Numbered from the stretch's first letter, positions 9,085-18,146 are shown. The stretch is DNA of 64,000 nt from SIG299 sp051880375 (GCA_051880375.1 JBJENV010000060.1:1-64000); one strand, 5' to 3'. The notes: a model not told the origin generated them from the sequence alone. Program-made: numbers and translations.

Positions 9085-9131
9085 CTCCTGTTGTCGTAGC
9101 ATATTTTGTGCGACGATTTTTTGCAGGAGGT
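9085..9131 (+). terminator. Riboswitch expression platform of folT: terminator and SD-pairing segment
   Basis: An 8-bp stem with one mismatch (9094-9101 with 9109-9116) is followed by six T residues (9117-9122), an intrinsic terminator immediately before the ribosome binding site. CTCCTG at 9085-9090 is also complementary to CAGGAG at 9124-9129, the Shine-Dalgarno of folT. The leader could therefore act by termination, SD sequestration or both. Confidence 0.65.
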
Positions 9132-9140
9132 GCTTTTTTT

Positions 9141-9779
9141 ATGAACACAGGAACAGAAAAGGAACTTAGTGTAAGAGAACGGTTCAGACAGTCGGCAGGG
9201 GAATTACATAACCTAAAATCGCTGACGGCGATTGCCATGCTGTTGGCGCTCCGGATTGCGCTCGGCTTCGCAACGACGATTCGAATTACGGATTCCATTA
9301 AAATCGGATTTTCGATTTTTCCGACAACGGTGCTTTGTATGCTGTTCGGACCGGTGGCAGGAGCCATAGCAGGCGGCGTTGCAGATTTGGTCGGCTTTTT
9401 TATTAAGCCGAGCGGGGTATTTTTTCCGGGCTATACGCTTGACTGCATTGTGGCGGGGCTGATTTACGGCTACAGCTTTTACAAACGTGAAAAAATCACG
9501 CCGCTTCGGGTAGTGCTGACGCTGCTTAGTGTTACCGTGATTGTCAACCTATGCATGACAACTACCTGGATCAGCTTTCAGATGTCGGTTGGCAGCTTTG
9601 GCGCTATTTTAGCTGACCCTGCCGGAGCCTTTCATAACTTTACAGCAAAGTTTGTGGCATTGCTGCTGGGAGGAAGACTATGGAAGAATCTTGTGATGCT
9701 GCCGATTAACAGCGTACTGGTTTACCTGTTGCTGAATTTGGTGCGGAAACTGAACCTGAAACGGATACTGGAATCGTAG
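9141..9779 (+). CDS. folT: Folate ECF transporter S component
   Basis: Membrane protein of 212 residues with ~6 helices. It is the substrate-binding (S) subunit of an energy-coupling-factor transporter for folates and pairs with a shared EcfA/A'/T module located elsewhere. Family features are the SIKIGFSIFPTTVLCMLFGP segment and ADLVGFFIKPSGVFFPGYTL, typical of FolT. An in-frame start exists 150 bp upstream but runs through the riboswitch. ATG at 9141 is chosen because GCAGGAGGTGC lies just upstream. Folate specificity is supported by the THF riboswitch in the leader. Confidence 0.92.
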   Translation: MNTGTEKELSVRERFRQSAGELHNLKSLTAIAMLLALRIALGFATTIRITDSIKIGFSIFPTTVLCMLFGPVAGAIAGGVADLVGFFIKPSGVFFPGYTLDCIVAGLIYGYSFYKREKITPLRVVLTLLSVTVIVNLCMTTTWISFQMSVGSFGAILADPAGAFHNFTAKFVALLLGGRLWKNLVMLPINSVLVYLLLNLVRKLNLKRILES

Positions 9780-9824
9780 CACGTAATATTTTCCAGATAG
9801 AAAAAGAAAAACGGAGGACAGAGT

Positions 9825-10955
9825 ATGATTGATTTGGCGGAGTCGAGAGCTTCCATTGACCGGATAGACAAGGAAATCGTTTCCCTATTTGAAGAACGCA
9901 TGCGCATTGCGGAAGATGTGGCAGAATATAAGAAAAATACAGGAAAAAAAGTATTCGATCCGGTGCGGGAGGCTGAAAAGCTGGAAACGCTGTCGGCGCT
10001 TGCTACCACGGAATTTAATGAGCGCGCCGTAAAGGAACTGTTCTCCCAGATTATGTCCATCAGCAGGAAGTATCAGTATTCCCTGCTTTCGGAGGAATTC
10101 GAAGCCTTTGAAACGTTTGAGGAGCTGCCAAAGGGAAAGGAGGTCAAGGTTTGCTTTTTCGGGGCGGCAGGTTCTTATTCGGAGCAGGCTATGGAAGACT
10201 GCTTCGGAACCGAAATCGAAAGCTTTTCGGCAGACAGCTTTAAAGCGGTTATGGAGGCAGTACAGGACGGCAGGGCGGATTTCGGTGTGCTCCCGATTGA
10301 AAATACAACGACCGGAGGCATTACCGACAGCTACGATTTGCTGATGGAGTATGAAAATTATATTGTTGCGGAGCATGTCGTGAAGATTGAACATGCACTG
10401 CTTGCCTGCCCCGGGGCAACGATAGAAGGTTTAAGGCAGGTATATTCCCATCCACAGGCTATCGGACAGTGCAGACGTTTCTTTGAGGAGCATCCGAAGG
10501 TACAGCCACAGCCATGCGCCAGCACCTCGGAATGTGCGAAGCGGGTAAAGGAGTCCGGGGATACCTCCTGTGCTGCCATTGCAAGTCTGCGGGCAGCGAA
10601 GCTGTACGGACTTCAGGTGTTAAAGGAATGCTTAAATACCGAGCAGGTCAATTCTACCCGCTTTATTATTGTGGCAAGAAAACGCCGGTGTCTGACCAAT
10701 GCCAATAAGGTGAGCATCTGCTTTGAACTCCCGCACGAGTCCGGAAGTCTGTACCGTATGCTCAGTCATATCATGTACAATAATCTGAATATGACAAAAA
10801 TCGAATCCAGACCGATTCCGGGCAGAAGCTTTGAGTACCGTTTTTTTGTGGATTTTGAGGGAAAACTGACGGATGCGGCAGTAAAAAATACATTAAACGG
10901 CATCAAACAGGAGGCATCCAGATGCCGGGTGCTCGGAAATATAGCAACAGAGTAG
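9825..10955 (+). CDS. pheA: Bifunctional chorismate mutase/prephenate dehydratase (P-protein)
   Basis: Protein of 376 residues that converts chorismate to prephenate and then phenylpyruvate, the committed branch to phenylalanine. Residues 1-85 are an AroQ chorismate mutase helical domain (ASIDRIDKEIVSLFEERM). Residues ~107-285 are prephenate dehydratase with GAAGSYSEQA (113-122), ENTTTGGITDSY (159-170) and the catalytic-region TRF (278-280). Residues ~295-370 are an ACT domain with ESRP (327-330), the phenylalanine feedback site. The length is as expected. The ATG at 9825 has ACGGAGGACAG upstream. It follows folT after 45 bp. Confidence 0.95.
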   Translation: MIDLAESRASIDRIDKEIVSLFEERMRIAEDVAEYKKNTGKKVFDPVREAEKLETLSALATTEFNERAVKELFSQIMSISRKYQYSLLSEEFEAFETFEELPKGKEVKVCFFGAAGSYSEQAMEDCFGTEIESFSADSFKAVMEAVQDGRADFGVLPIENTTTGGITDSYDLLMEYENYIVAEHVVKIEHALLACPGATIEGLRQVYSHPQAIGQCRRFFEEHPKVQPQPCASTSECAKRVKESGDTSCAAIASLRAAKLYGLQVLKECLNTEQVNSTRFIIVARKRRCLTNANKVSICFELPHESGSLYRMLSHIMYNNLNMTKIESRPIPGRSFEYRFFVDFEGKLTDAAVKNTLNGIKQEASRCRVLGNIATE

Positions 10956-11014
10956 AAGAAACAACACAATTCATTCTTTTTTTATAGGGAAATCACAAAT
11001 AGGACATACTTTTC

Positions 11015-11023
11015 TGATATGAT
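11015..11023 (+). promoter_or_regulatory. Possible extended -10 promoter for the HtrA-type protease gene
   Basis: TGA followed by TATGAT (11018-11023) forms an extended -10; no good -35 box is seen 16-18 bp upstream. Confidence 0.4.
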
Positions 11024-11070
11024 GACAGAGAAAAAGAGGCAGTACCTATAAAAGAATGGAGTGAAAGGAA

Positions 11071-12285
11071 ATGAAGAAACACTTTTTTATAAAACTTGCA
11101 GCAATAGCGCTGCTCACGGGGATTCTCTGCGGAGGCACTTATCAGGGAGTACTTCGGTACAGGCAGTGGACAGAGTCAAAAAAGGAAGAAAATATAGCAA
11201 ACCAGATGCCTTCAGAAGATGATAATCAGAAGGAATTACCGAAGGGCGAAGTCACGGAGTATACGCCGACACCGTTTGTTACGGCGGATACGAGTAAACA
11301 GGATGTTTCCGGCGTTGTGAATAAGGTAATGCCGGCACTTGTTTCCGTGCAGTGCCGTTTTAAAAATATTACCTATGACTTTTTTGGAAGAGCCTATGAA
11401 TCGGAGAGTGCCGGAAGCGGTTCCGGCATTCTGATGGCTCAGAATAATGAGGAGCTTCTGATTGTGACGAATCACCATGTGGTAGCAGATGCAGCATCGG
11501 TAGAGGTGATGTTTATTGATGAAACTACGGCAAAGGCAGAGGTCAGAGGCAGCGAAGCCTCGGAGGACTTAGCAGTAATTTCTGTAAAACTGAAGGATCT
11601 GAAAAAGGAAACACTTCAGACCATCCGGATTGCTTCGCTTGGCAGCTCGGATGACTTAAAGCTCGGGCAGATGGTGATTGCCATTGGCAATGCGCTGGGC
11701 TACGGACAGTCTACCACGGTTGGCTATATCAGTGCTATGGACCGTGAGGTTACGTTTGATGACGGCACCTCCATGCAGCTGATTCAGACCGATGTGGCAA
11801 TCAATCCGGGAAACAGCGGCGGTGCGCTTTTAAATGCAAGGGGTGAGGTCATCGGTATTAACAATTCCAAGCTGGTGGATTCCTCCGTAGAAGGAGTCTG
11901 CTATGCCATCCCGATTTCAAAAGCGGTTCCGATCATTAATGAGTTATTAAACAGAGAAACCCTTGCGGACAATGAAAAGGCCTATATGGGCATTAGCGGA
12001 CAGAATGTGACAAAGGCAAATGCCGAGGCACTCAATATGCCGGTCGGCATATATATAAAAGAGGTAGAAAAAGGCTCTCCGGCGGAGGCTGCAGGGTTAA
12101 CGGTCGGTAATATTCTGACTGCAGTGAATGGAAAAACGGTAGAGGAAATGGCGGATTTATCAAGAATACTTTCCTATACAAGAGGCGGTTCTACAGGGAC
12201 ACTGACCATACAGGTCATGAGGGACGGTGCCTATGTGGAGGAGGAACTTGACATTACCTTTGGATATCAGAAAAAGAGCAAATAA
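11071..12285 (+). CDS. HtrA-type serine protease with PDZ domain
   Basis: Membrane-anchored DegP/HtrA-like protease of 404 residues. One N-terminal helix (IKLAAIALLTGILCGGTY) should place the rest outside the cell. The trypsin-like domain carries the triad His136 (TNHHVV), Asp166 (SEDLAV) and Ser249 (NPGNSGGAL). A C-terminal PDZ domain (~290-395) includes GIYIKEVEKGSPAEAAGL. The family degrades or refolds misfolded secreted proteins and processes exported substrates. The start follows AGTGAAAGGAA. The DUF2974 gene follows after 15 bp, suggesting an operon. Confidence 0.92.
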   Translation: MKKHFFIKLAAIALLTGILCGGTYQGVLRYRQWTESKKEENIANQMPSEDDNQKELPKGEVTEYTPTPFVTADTSKQDVSGVVNKVMPALVSVQCRFKNITYDFFGRAYESESAGSGSGILMAQNNEELLIVTNHHVVADAASVEVMFIDETTAKAEVRGSEASEDLAVISVKLKDLKKETLQTIRIASLGSSDDLKLGQMVIAIGNALGYGQSTTVGYISAMDREVTFDDGTSMQLIQTDVAINPGNSGGALLNARGEVIGINNSKLVDSSVEGVCYAIPISKAVPIINELLNRETLADNEKAYMGISGQNVTKANAEALNMPVGIYIKEVEKGSPAEAAGLTVGNILTAVNGKTVEEMADLSRILSYTRGGSTGTLTIQVMRDGAYVEEELDITFGYQKKSK

Positions 12286-12300
12286 GGAGAGATTGTACGT

Positions 12301-13416
12301 ATGGCAAATCTGCTTGATTATCTGGAATGGCGAGGGGACCTGACGTGGGAGGCCTCTCCCTTTAACGAGGTCGACAGTCTGATACTTTCGTGGCTGTCGT
12401 ATGTGGCTTTGGACGGCATTGTGCCGGAACATTGCTCGGAACAGGATGCCGTTTCTATCAAAGAAGCGGAGCATCTGTTTTTCTTAACGCACAATCTGGA
12501 TAAAATCATGAAGGAAACACAGTCGTTTACGAAAAGCTCAGCGCTTCTTTTAAAGAAGCTGGCAGAAAGCAGAAGGTTTTCCGAGGTACGTCTGACCGGT
12601 TTTGTCAATCGTATAGACTACGAAAAAGAAACACAGTTTTGTGCCATGACGGCGCTGCTTACCGGACAGACCGCCTGTGCTGTATTCCGCGGAACGGATG
12701 CCACACTGATTGGGTGGAAGGAGGACTTTAACATGAGCTTCCTGCCGGTCATACCGGCACAGGAGATGGCACTGCGGTATCTGGAGGAAGCAGCCTCCTC
12801 CATAAAGGGAAAGCTGTTGCTTGCCGGACATTCCAAAGGCGGAAACCTTGCCATCTATGCAGGGGTACGCTGCTCCGATAAGGTGCGAAAGCGGATTATG
12901 ACTATTTATAATAATGACGGTCCGGGATTTTATGATATCCAGAGCCTTGGAGAGCATTACGAAGAAATGCTTCCGAAAATTCAGACCTATGTTCCGAAAT
13001 CCTCCATTGTCGGCATGCTGTTAGAACGGGAAGGCGATCATGTTGTTGTAAAAAGTACAGCAAAGGGCTTTGACCAGCACGATGCACTGTCATGGCAGGT
13101 GTTGGGAGCGCACTTTGTCACGGAAGAATCCCTGTCGGAAGCCAGCAGGCTGCTTCGTATTACGATAAGGAACTGGTTGAAGACACTGGAAAAGGAAGAA
13201 CGGGAACAGTTTGTGGATACACTGTTTCAGGTGCTTGAAATGACACAGGCAAAAACGGTGGATGATTTGACGGCAGAGTGGCATAAAGCTGCAAATGCCA
13301 TCATTAAGAGCTTTAACGGTCTGGATAAACAGACGAAGCTGATGCTCGCAAAGACAGTGCGGGCTCTTTTAAAGGAAGGCAATCTGACCATTCGCAACAC
13401 AAGGAAAAAGAAGTAA
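12301..13416 (+). CDS. DUF2974 (Mbeg1-like) alpha/beta-hydrolase protein
   Basis: Cytoplasmic protein of 371 residues with the DUF2974 layout. It has an N-terminal YLEWRGDLTWEASPFNEVDSL opening, a central FRGTDATLIGWKEDF strand-loop and the nucleophile elbow GHSKGGNLA (Ser178), as in lipases/esterases. A C-terminal helical region of ~100 residues follows. The family is widespread in Lachnospiraceae and Clostridia, but its substrate is not established. The ATG at 12301 has AAGGAGAG 9 bp upstream. It lies directly downstream of the HtrA-type gene. Confidence 0.85.
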   Translation: MANLLDYLEWRGDLTWEASPFNEVDSLILSWLSYVALDGIVPEHCSEQDAVSIKEAEHLFFLTHNLDKIMKETQSFTKSSALLLKKLAESRRFSEVRLTGFVNRIDYEKETQFCAMTALLTGQTACAVFRGTDATLIGWKEDFNMSFLPVIPAQEMALRYLEEAASSIKGKLLLAGHSKGGNLAIYAGVRCSDKVRKRIMTIYNNDGPGFYDIQSLGEHYEEMLPKIQTYVPKSSIVGMLLEREGDHVVVKSTAKGFDQHDALSWQVLGAHFVTEESLSEASRLLRITIRNWLKTLEKEEREQFVDTLFQVLEMTQAKTVDDLTAEWHKAANAIIKSFNGLDKQTKLMLAKTVRALLKEGNLTIRNTRKKK

Positions 13417-13487
13417 GTATCACAAAATTCCTCTCTGATGAGTATAATGACAGCATAGCTGACAATTGGATTCAGGGAGGATTTTTT

Positions 13488-14477
13488 ATGAAACGCAGAG
13501 TTGGCATTTTTGCGGCAGCAATGTTACTTAGTATACTGCTTTGCGCCTGCAAAAACGAAGGTGACCTGGTAAAGGTGCAGTTAAACGAGGTAGCACATTC
13601 GATTTTCTATGCGCCGATGTATGTGGCAATCGAAGAGGGCTATTTTGAAGAGGAGGGCATCGACCTTACTCTGGTCAACGGCCTTGGTGCCGATAAAACG
13701 ATGACGGCTGTGTTGTCGGGAGAGGCAGATATCGGGTTTATGGGCTCGGAGGCATCCATTTACGTATATAACGAGGGTGCAGAAGACTATGTTGTGAACT
13801 TTGCCCAGCTGACGCAGCGTGCCGGAAATTTTCTGGTTTCCAGAACCGAACAAAAAGATTTTCAGGTAACGGATCTGAAGGGAAAGACAGTGATTGGCGG
13901 ACGTAAGGGCGGTATGCCGCAGATGGTCTTTGAGTATATCTTAAAGAAGCATGGCATTCATCCGGAAAACGATTTGGAAATCATAAAGAACATTGATTTC
14001 GGCATGACCTCGCAGGCATTTGCCGGAGGAACCGGAGACTATACGGTAGAATTTGAGCCGGCAGCAACAGCGCTTGAGTTAGAGGGAACCGGCTACGTGG
14101 TGGCATCACTCGGTGTGGAGAGCGGCTATGTTCCGTATACGGCATATTCCGCAAAGAAAAGCTATATCGAAAAGAATCCGGACGTGATAGAAGGATTCGT
14201 AAAGGCATTACAAAAGGGTATGGACTACGTGCAGACACATACGCCGAAGGAAATTGCAGGGGTGATTCAACCTCAGTTTAAGGAAACCCCGATAGAAACG
14301 ATAGAACTCATTGTCTCCCGGTACTATGAGCAGGATACCTGGAAGGAAAATCTGATTTTTGAAGAGGATTCGTTTACGCTGTTGCTCGACATACTGGAAA
14401 GCGCAGGAGAGTTAAGCAAAAGACCGCCGTATGCCGATCTGGTAGATAACACCTATGCCAAAAAAGCAGCAAAATAA
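13488..14477 (+). CDS. Orphan substrate-binding lipoprotein (NMT1/ThiY-like)
   Basis: Secreted lipoprotein of 329 residues. The signal peptide ends in the lipobox LCAC with Cys21. The mature protein begins VKVQLNEVAHSIFYAPMYVAIEEGYFEEEGI, the characteristic opening of NMT1/SsuA/ThiY-type periplasmic-binding proteins for nitrate, sulfonates, taurine or pyrimidine precursors of thiamine. ALSGEADIGFMG-type and RKGGMPQM segments also fit. No ABC permease or ATPase gene is adjacent, so its partners are elsewhere or it is a free receptor. The ligand is undetermined. AGGGAGG precedes the ATG. Confidence 0.85.
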   Translation: MKRRVGIFAAAMLLSILLCACKNEGDLVKVQLNEVAHSIFYAPMYVAIEEGYFEEEGIDLTLVNGLGADKTMTAVLSGEADIGFMGSEASIYVYNEGAEDYVVNFAQLTQRAGNFLVSRTEQKDFQVTDLKGKTVIGGRKGGMPQMVFEYILKKHGIHPENDLEIIKNIDFGMTSQAFAGGTGDYTVEFEPAATALELEGTGYVVASLGVESGYVPYTAYSAKKSYIEKNPDVIEGFVKALQKGMDYVQTHTPKEIAGVIQPQFKETPIETIELIVSRYYEQDTWKENLIFEEDSFTLLLDILESAGELSKRPPYADLVDNTYAKKAAK

Positions 14478-14489
14478 TATAACGGAAAG

Positions 14490-14525
14490 AAAAAATCGCT
14501 GGAGTTCCCACTTCAGCGATTTTTT
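14490..14525. terminator. Bidirectional terminator
   Basis: A stem of about 9 bp (14496-14504 with 14511-14519) is flanked by an A tract on the left and a T tract on the right, serving the converging genes ending at 14477 (plus) and 14543 (minus). Confidence 0.85.
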
Positions 14526-14542
14526 GGTTGATACAGATTGAA

Positions 14543-14815
14543 TTATTCTTCGGACGTTTCCTCAGTTTCCTCGGCTTCCTTTGCTTCTTCCTCGTCTTCG
14601 TATTCGTCCTCATAGTCATCAAAATCATCTAAGTAGTCCGGCGTAAAGTAGCGGTAAACGGCATAAGCGATTAAGGCAACTGCGGCAACTGCACCGATAA
14701 CGGCAAGTATGCATACGGCTGCATTACACTTTTTTTCCGGCTCCTGCTTTTTGCCGAGAAGCTCGGCAAGCTTTGCATTGCTTGCAAGAAGTTCATCAAT
14801 TTTCTTCATATTCAT
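14543..14815 (-). CDS. Small membrane protein with acidic C-terminal tail
   Basis: A 90-residue protein of unknown function. The N-terminal amphipathic part (MNMKKIDELLASNAKLAELL) is followed by one membrane helix (AAVCILAVIGAVAAVALIAY) and then a very acidic tail of Asp/Glu/Tyr/Thr that continues to the C-terminus. It probably spans the membrane once. The start at 14815 is chosen because AGAAAGGAAG lies upstream, rather than an in-frame ATG 24 bp earlier. Similar small proteins occur in Lachnospiraceae, but no function is known to me. Confidence 0.65.
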   Translation of the reverse strand: MNMKKIDELLASNAKLAELLGKKQEPEKKCNAAVCILAVIGAVAAVALIAYAVYRYFTPDYLDDFDDYEDEYEDEEEAKEAEETEETSEE

Positions 14816-14855
14816 ATCATCTTCCTTTCTGAATAGCATTCTATTAGTTGTCCTA

Positions 14856-14864
14856 AGTATATCA
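14856..14864 (-). promoter_or_regulatory. Possible extended -10 promoter for the small membrane protein
   Basis: On the minus strand TGA precedes TATACT, an extended -10; the -35 region is weak. Confidence 0.4.
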
Positions 14865-14901
14865 CGTTTCCTTTGTATTTACTACAGGAATCTTGCAAAT
14901 T

Positions 14902-17241
14902 TTAAAGTTTTTTCAGATTTGCAAACGAAGCAAGCATTTTTTTGGTACCGTAGTGAGGAAACTCCACCGTTACCTCATAATCTTTGCCTCCGTTTACAAT
15001 GGAGGTGACGGTTCCGGTGCCGAATTTGATATGCAGTACCGTGTCGCCGACCTCATAGGAGAGCGGTCTTGCCCCTCCGTTCCCGAAGGATTTTGCAGGA
15101 GTCTTGTCAAACATCGTGTTTGAGTATGCCGGAGCAGAGTACGGCTTTGCAGTGCGGTTGGAAAATGCGGTATCCCCGGAAGGAGTATTGCGCGTTGTCG
15201 CGTTGCGAACCGGACTTTCTGCAAAGGCGGAGCTTTTGCGGAAGGCAGAAGCGTTTCCGGCGGAAGGCGAGGTGATGCTTAACAGGTAACGCGGTATTTC
15301 CTTAATGAAACGGGAAACGGAGTTAAACTGGCTTTCTCCGCGCAGCATACGCATTCTGGCAGAACTTAGGAACAGCTCTTTCATGGCACGGGTAATGCCG
15401 ACATAACAAAGACGGCGTTCCTCTTCAATTTCCGGCTCCGGATTGTCCGCACTGATGGACATATAGCTCGGGAACAGACCTTCCTCCATACCACACAGGA
15501 AGACATAAGGAAATTCCAGCCCCTTTGCGTTATGTAAGGTCATCAGGGAAACATAGTTTCCGGAATCCTCGTCATCCTCCTCTTCGTCGGCAGCGGCTTC
15601 CTCACTGTTTAAGCCGCAGTATTCCAGAAAGCCGGTGAGCGACGGCATGTCCTCGGTCTGTTCGTATCGCTCGGCATAGGAGATGAGAGCGTCGATGTTC
15701 TGAATGCGTTCTTCGGCGGTTTCCGGGTCGTCGCTTCTAAGCTCGTCAATATAGCCGGTTTCCTCTAACAGCTTTTTGATTAACTGCTTGATGGAGGCAT
15801 GGTTGGTGTCGCGTTCATAGCGGAGTGCTTCTATGAGTGCCAGAAACGAAACCAGTTTGGTACGGGCACGTTCCAGCCCCGGAATCTGCTCGGCGCGCTC
15901 TAAGGCGGAGTAGAAGTTCATGTCGTTTAGAATCGCATAGTCGCGGATGCGTTCAATCGTTGTAAGACCGATGCCGCGCTTCGGAACGTTGATAATGCGG
16001 ACGAGGGCAACGTCATCTCTGGCATTGTCGACGGTTTTTAAGTAGGCAATGATGTCTTTGATTTCCTTACGCTGGAAGAAGCTTAGGGCGCCGATGGTTT
16101 TTGCCTTGATGTGGGCGGCACGGAGCGCCTTTTCAAAGACGAGCGACTGGGCGTTTGTACGGTACAGTACAGCAAAGTCACGAAATTTCAGGTCGTTCTC
16201 TTCCATCAGGCGTTTGATTTGGGAAGCAACACCGTTTCCTTCTTCTACATCATTTTCGTACTGGGTAAAATGCACGGCGCTGCCTTCGGCGTTTTCGGTC
16301 CAGAGCGACTTGTCCTTTCTGCCCTTATTGTTATGAATGACCTCATTGGCGGCAGCAAGGATGCTTTTGGTAGAGCGGTAGTTCTGCTCCAGCTTGATAA
16401 CTCTGGCATCCGGGTATTCCTTTTCAAAATTTAAAATGTTGTAAATATTGGCGCCGCGGAATTTGTAGATGGACTGGTCATCGTCACCGACAACACAAAG
16501 GTTGTGCTCGATTTCCCCATATTCGTTTTCGGAGGAAGCAAGCAGCTTGATGAGCTGAAACTGTGCGGTATTCGTATCCTGATATTCATCCACCATGATG
16601 TAGCGGAAACGCCGCTGGTAGTAGGAGAGCACATCCTGATTGGAACGGAACAGCTCTACGGTTTTAAAAATCAGATCATCAAAATCCAACGCATTGTTTT
16701 CTTTCAGACGACGCTGGTATTCGCGGTAGGCACGGGCTACCTGCTTCGTGCGGTAATCCATGGCGGTTCGTTCGTAGGCATCCGGGGAGACCAGTTCGTC
16801 CTTTGCCGAGGAAATCGCAGAAAGAAACGCACGCTCTTTCATCTGTTTGGTATCAATCTGCAAATACTTGAGAACTTCCTTCATTAATGATTTCTGGTCG
16901 TCTGCATCGTAAATCGTGAAGTTCCGGTCGTAACCGAGGGATTCGATAAAACGGCGCAGAATACGCACACAGGTGGAATGGAAGGTACTGACCCAGACAT
17001 TTTCCGAACCGGCACCGACGGTTTTTTCCACACGTTCCTTCATTTCTTTTGCGGCCTTATTCGTAAATGTAATCGCTAAAATCTGATACGGGTTGACACC
17101 GCGTTCTTCTATCAGATAGGCGATGCGGTGCGTCAGTACTCTTGTTTTTCCGGAACCGGCGCCTGCTAAAATTAACAGCGGACCGCGGTCGTGCTTTACC
17201 GCCTTTAGCTGCTCAGCGTTCAGGGAATCATATATGCTCAT
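14902..17241 (-). CDS. pcrA: ATP-dependent DNA helicase PcrA/UvrD
   Basis: Superfamily 1A 3'-5' helicase of 779 residues, the usual PcrA length. It acts in nucleotide excision repair, mismatch repair and removal of recombinase or stalled polymerase. Walker A AGAGSGKT is at 26-33. The Q-motif region (LNAEQLKAV), VDEYQDTN (Walker B), GDDDQSIYKFRGA, LEQNYRST and the C-terminal TLHNAKGLEFPYVF and VGITRA motifs are all visible. The C-terminus carries the Tudor-like RNA-polymerase-contacting domain (YEVGDTVLHIKFGTGTV). The start at 17241 is preferred over an ATG 27 bp upstream because CGAGGAGG is correctly spaced from it. Confidence 0.96.
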   Translation of the reverse strand: MSIYDSLNAEQLKAVKHDRGPLLILAGAGSGKTRVLTHRIAYLIEERGVNPYQILAITFTNKAAKEMKERVEKTVGAGSENVWVSTFHSTCVRILRRFIESLGYDRNFTIYDADDQKSLMKEVLKYLQIDTKQMKERAFLSAISSAKDELVSPDAYERTAMDYRTKQVARAYREYQRRLKENNALDFDDLIFKTVELFRSNQDVLSYYQRRFRYIMVDEYQDTNTAQFQLIKLLASSENEYGEIEHNLCVVGDDDQSIYKFRGANIYNILNFEKEYPDARVIKLEQNYRSTKSILAAANEVIHNNKGRKDKSLWTENAEGSAVHFTQYENDVEEGNGVASQIKRLMEENDLKFRDFAVLYRTNAQSLVFEKALRAAHIKAKTIGALSFFQRKEIKDIIAYLKTVDNARDDVALVRIINVPKRGIGLTTIERIRDYAILNDMNFYSALERAEQIPGLERARTKLVSFLALIEALRYERDTNHASIKQLIKKLLEETGYIDELRSDDPETAEERIQNIDALISYAERYEQTEDMPSLTGFLEYCGLNSEEAAADEEEDDEDSGNYVSLMTLHNAKGLEFPYVFLCGMEEGLFPSYMSISADNPEPEIEEERRLCYVGITRAMKELFLSSARMRMLRGESQFNSVSRFIKEIPRYLLSITSPSAGNASAFRKSSAFAESPVRNATTRNTPSGDTAFSNRTAKPYSAPAYSNTMFDKTPAKSFGNGGARPLSYEVGDTVLHIKFGTGTVTSIVNGGKDYEVTVEFPHYGTKKMLASFANLKKL

Positions 17242-17337
17242 AGGAAACCTCCTCGTATATGTTAACATTCGAAAGTCAGTTCTATTCTACCATAGGAAAA
17301 ACGAAAAGGAAAGTACGAAATCTCAAGAAATGGGTGC

Positions 17338-17366
17338 TTGCCATATGGTTTTAAATACTATATAAT
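17338..17366 (+). promoter_or_regulatory. Consensus promoter for the DUF1836 gene
   Basis: TTGCCA at 17338-17343, 17-bp spacer, TATAAT at 17361-17366. Confidence 0.8.
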
Positions 17367-17391
17367 GTAATAAGGAAAGACACAACTGTAT

Positions 17392-18060
17392 ATGAAAACA
17401 GTTGTGGGAAAGCAGGGTATGACAATGGATGACGCAAAAAAGAGTAAAAAGAATCTGGAAGAGCTGATTGAGGAGCTGAAGCGGATTTCGTATATCAAGC
17501 CGCAGGAAATTCCGAACATTGAATTATATATGGACCAGGTCACAACGTTTATGGACCGTCACCTGGAGGATACAAAGCGGTATTCGGAGGACAAGCTGTT
17601 AACAAAGACCATGATTAACAACTACACGAAGAACAATCTGCTGCCATCCCCACAGAAGAAAAAGTATTCCAAGGACCACATGTTCCTCCTGATTTTTATT
17701 TACTACTTGAAAAATATCCTGTCGATTACGGATATCCATTCGCTGTTAAATCCTCTTACGGAAATGTTTTTCGGAGGGAAAGGAGAAATCAGTCTCGAAG
17801 AAATCTATGAGGAAATTTATCAGATAGAACGTGCACAGTCTTATCCTGTGGCAAAGGACATTGCAAAAAAGGTAGCAGCTGCCGAGGAAACTTTTTCACA
17901 TGTAGAAGGGGAGGCAGAGCGGGAATATTTAAAAAATTTCGCCTATGCCTGCATGTTGTGCTATGATATCTATGTCAAACGCCAGATGTTAGAAAAGCTG
18001 ATTGACAATAACTTTGCACCGCAGAACGAAAAAGATGCAAAGGATGCAAAAGAAAAGTAG
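17392..18060 (+). CDS. DUF1836 domain protein, putative MerR/HTH-like regulator
   Basis: Protein of up to 222 residues. The central segment TKTMINNYTKNNLLPSPQKK followed by YSKDHMFLLIFIYYLKNIL is the DUF1836 signature. It resembles the winged-helix recognition region of MerR-like proteins (choice of growth or regulatory target unknown). An N-terminal Lys/Glu-rich helix and a C-terminal helical half complete it. The start is uncertain: 17392 is only ~19 nt from the predicted transcription start, and ATGs at 17419 and 17425 are also possible. The gene stands alone between pcrA and the toxin-antitoxin locus. Confidence 0.75.
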   Translation: MKTVVGKQGMTMDDAKKSKKNLEELIEELKRISYIKPQEIPNIELYMDQVTTFMDRHLEDTKRYSEDKLLTKTMINNYTKNNLLPSPQKKKYSKDHMFLLIFIYYLKNILSITDIHSLLNPLTEMFFGGKGEISLEEIYEEIYQIERAQSYPVAKDIAKKVAAAEETFSHVEGEAEREYLKNFAYACMLCYDIYVKRQMLEKLIDNNFAPQNEKDAKDAKEK

Positions 18061-18112
18061 AGAAAATAGGTAATTTCTGACTCGAGTTTTTTTATAAAGT
18101 TTTGAAAAAATA

Positions 18113-18140
18113 TTGACAAAAATAATACGTTTGGTAAAAT
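18113..18140 (+). promoter_or_regulatory. Promoter of the type III toxin-antitoxin locus
   Basis: TTGACA at 18113-18118, 16-bp spacer, TAAAAT at 18135-18140. Transcription should start near 18147, upstream of the structured antitoxin RNA. Confidence 0.75.
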
Positions 18141-18146
18141 ACTATT

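Noticed and set aside
8991..9140. Upstream extension of folT
   Set aside because: It translates the THF riboswitch and its terminator; no ribosome binding site.
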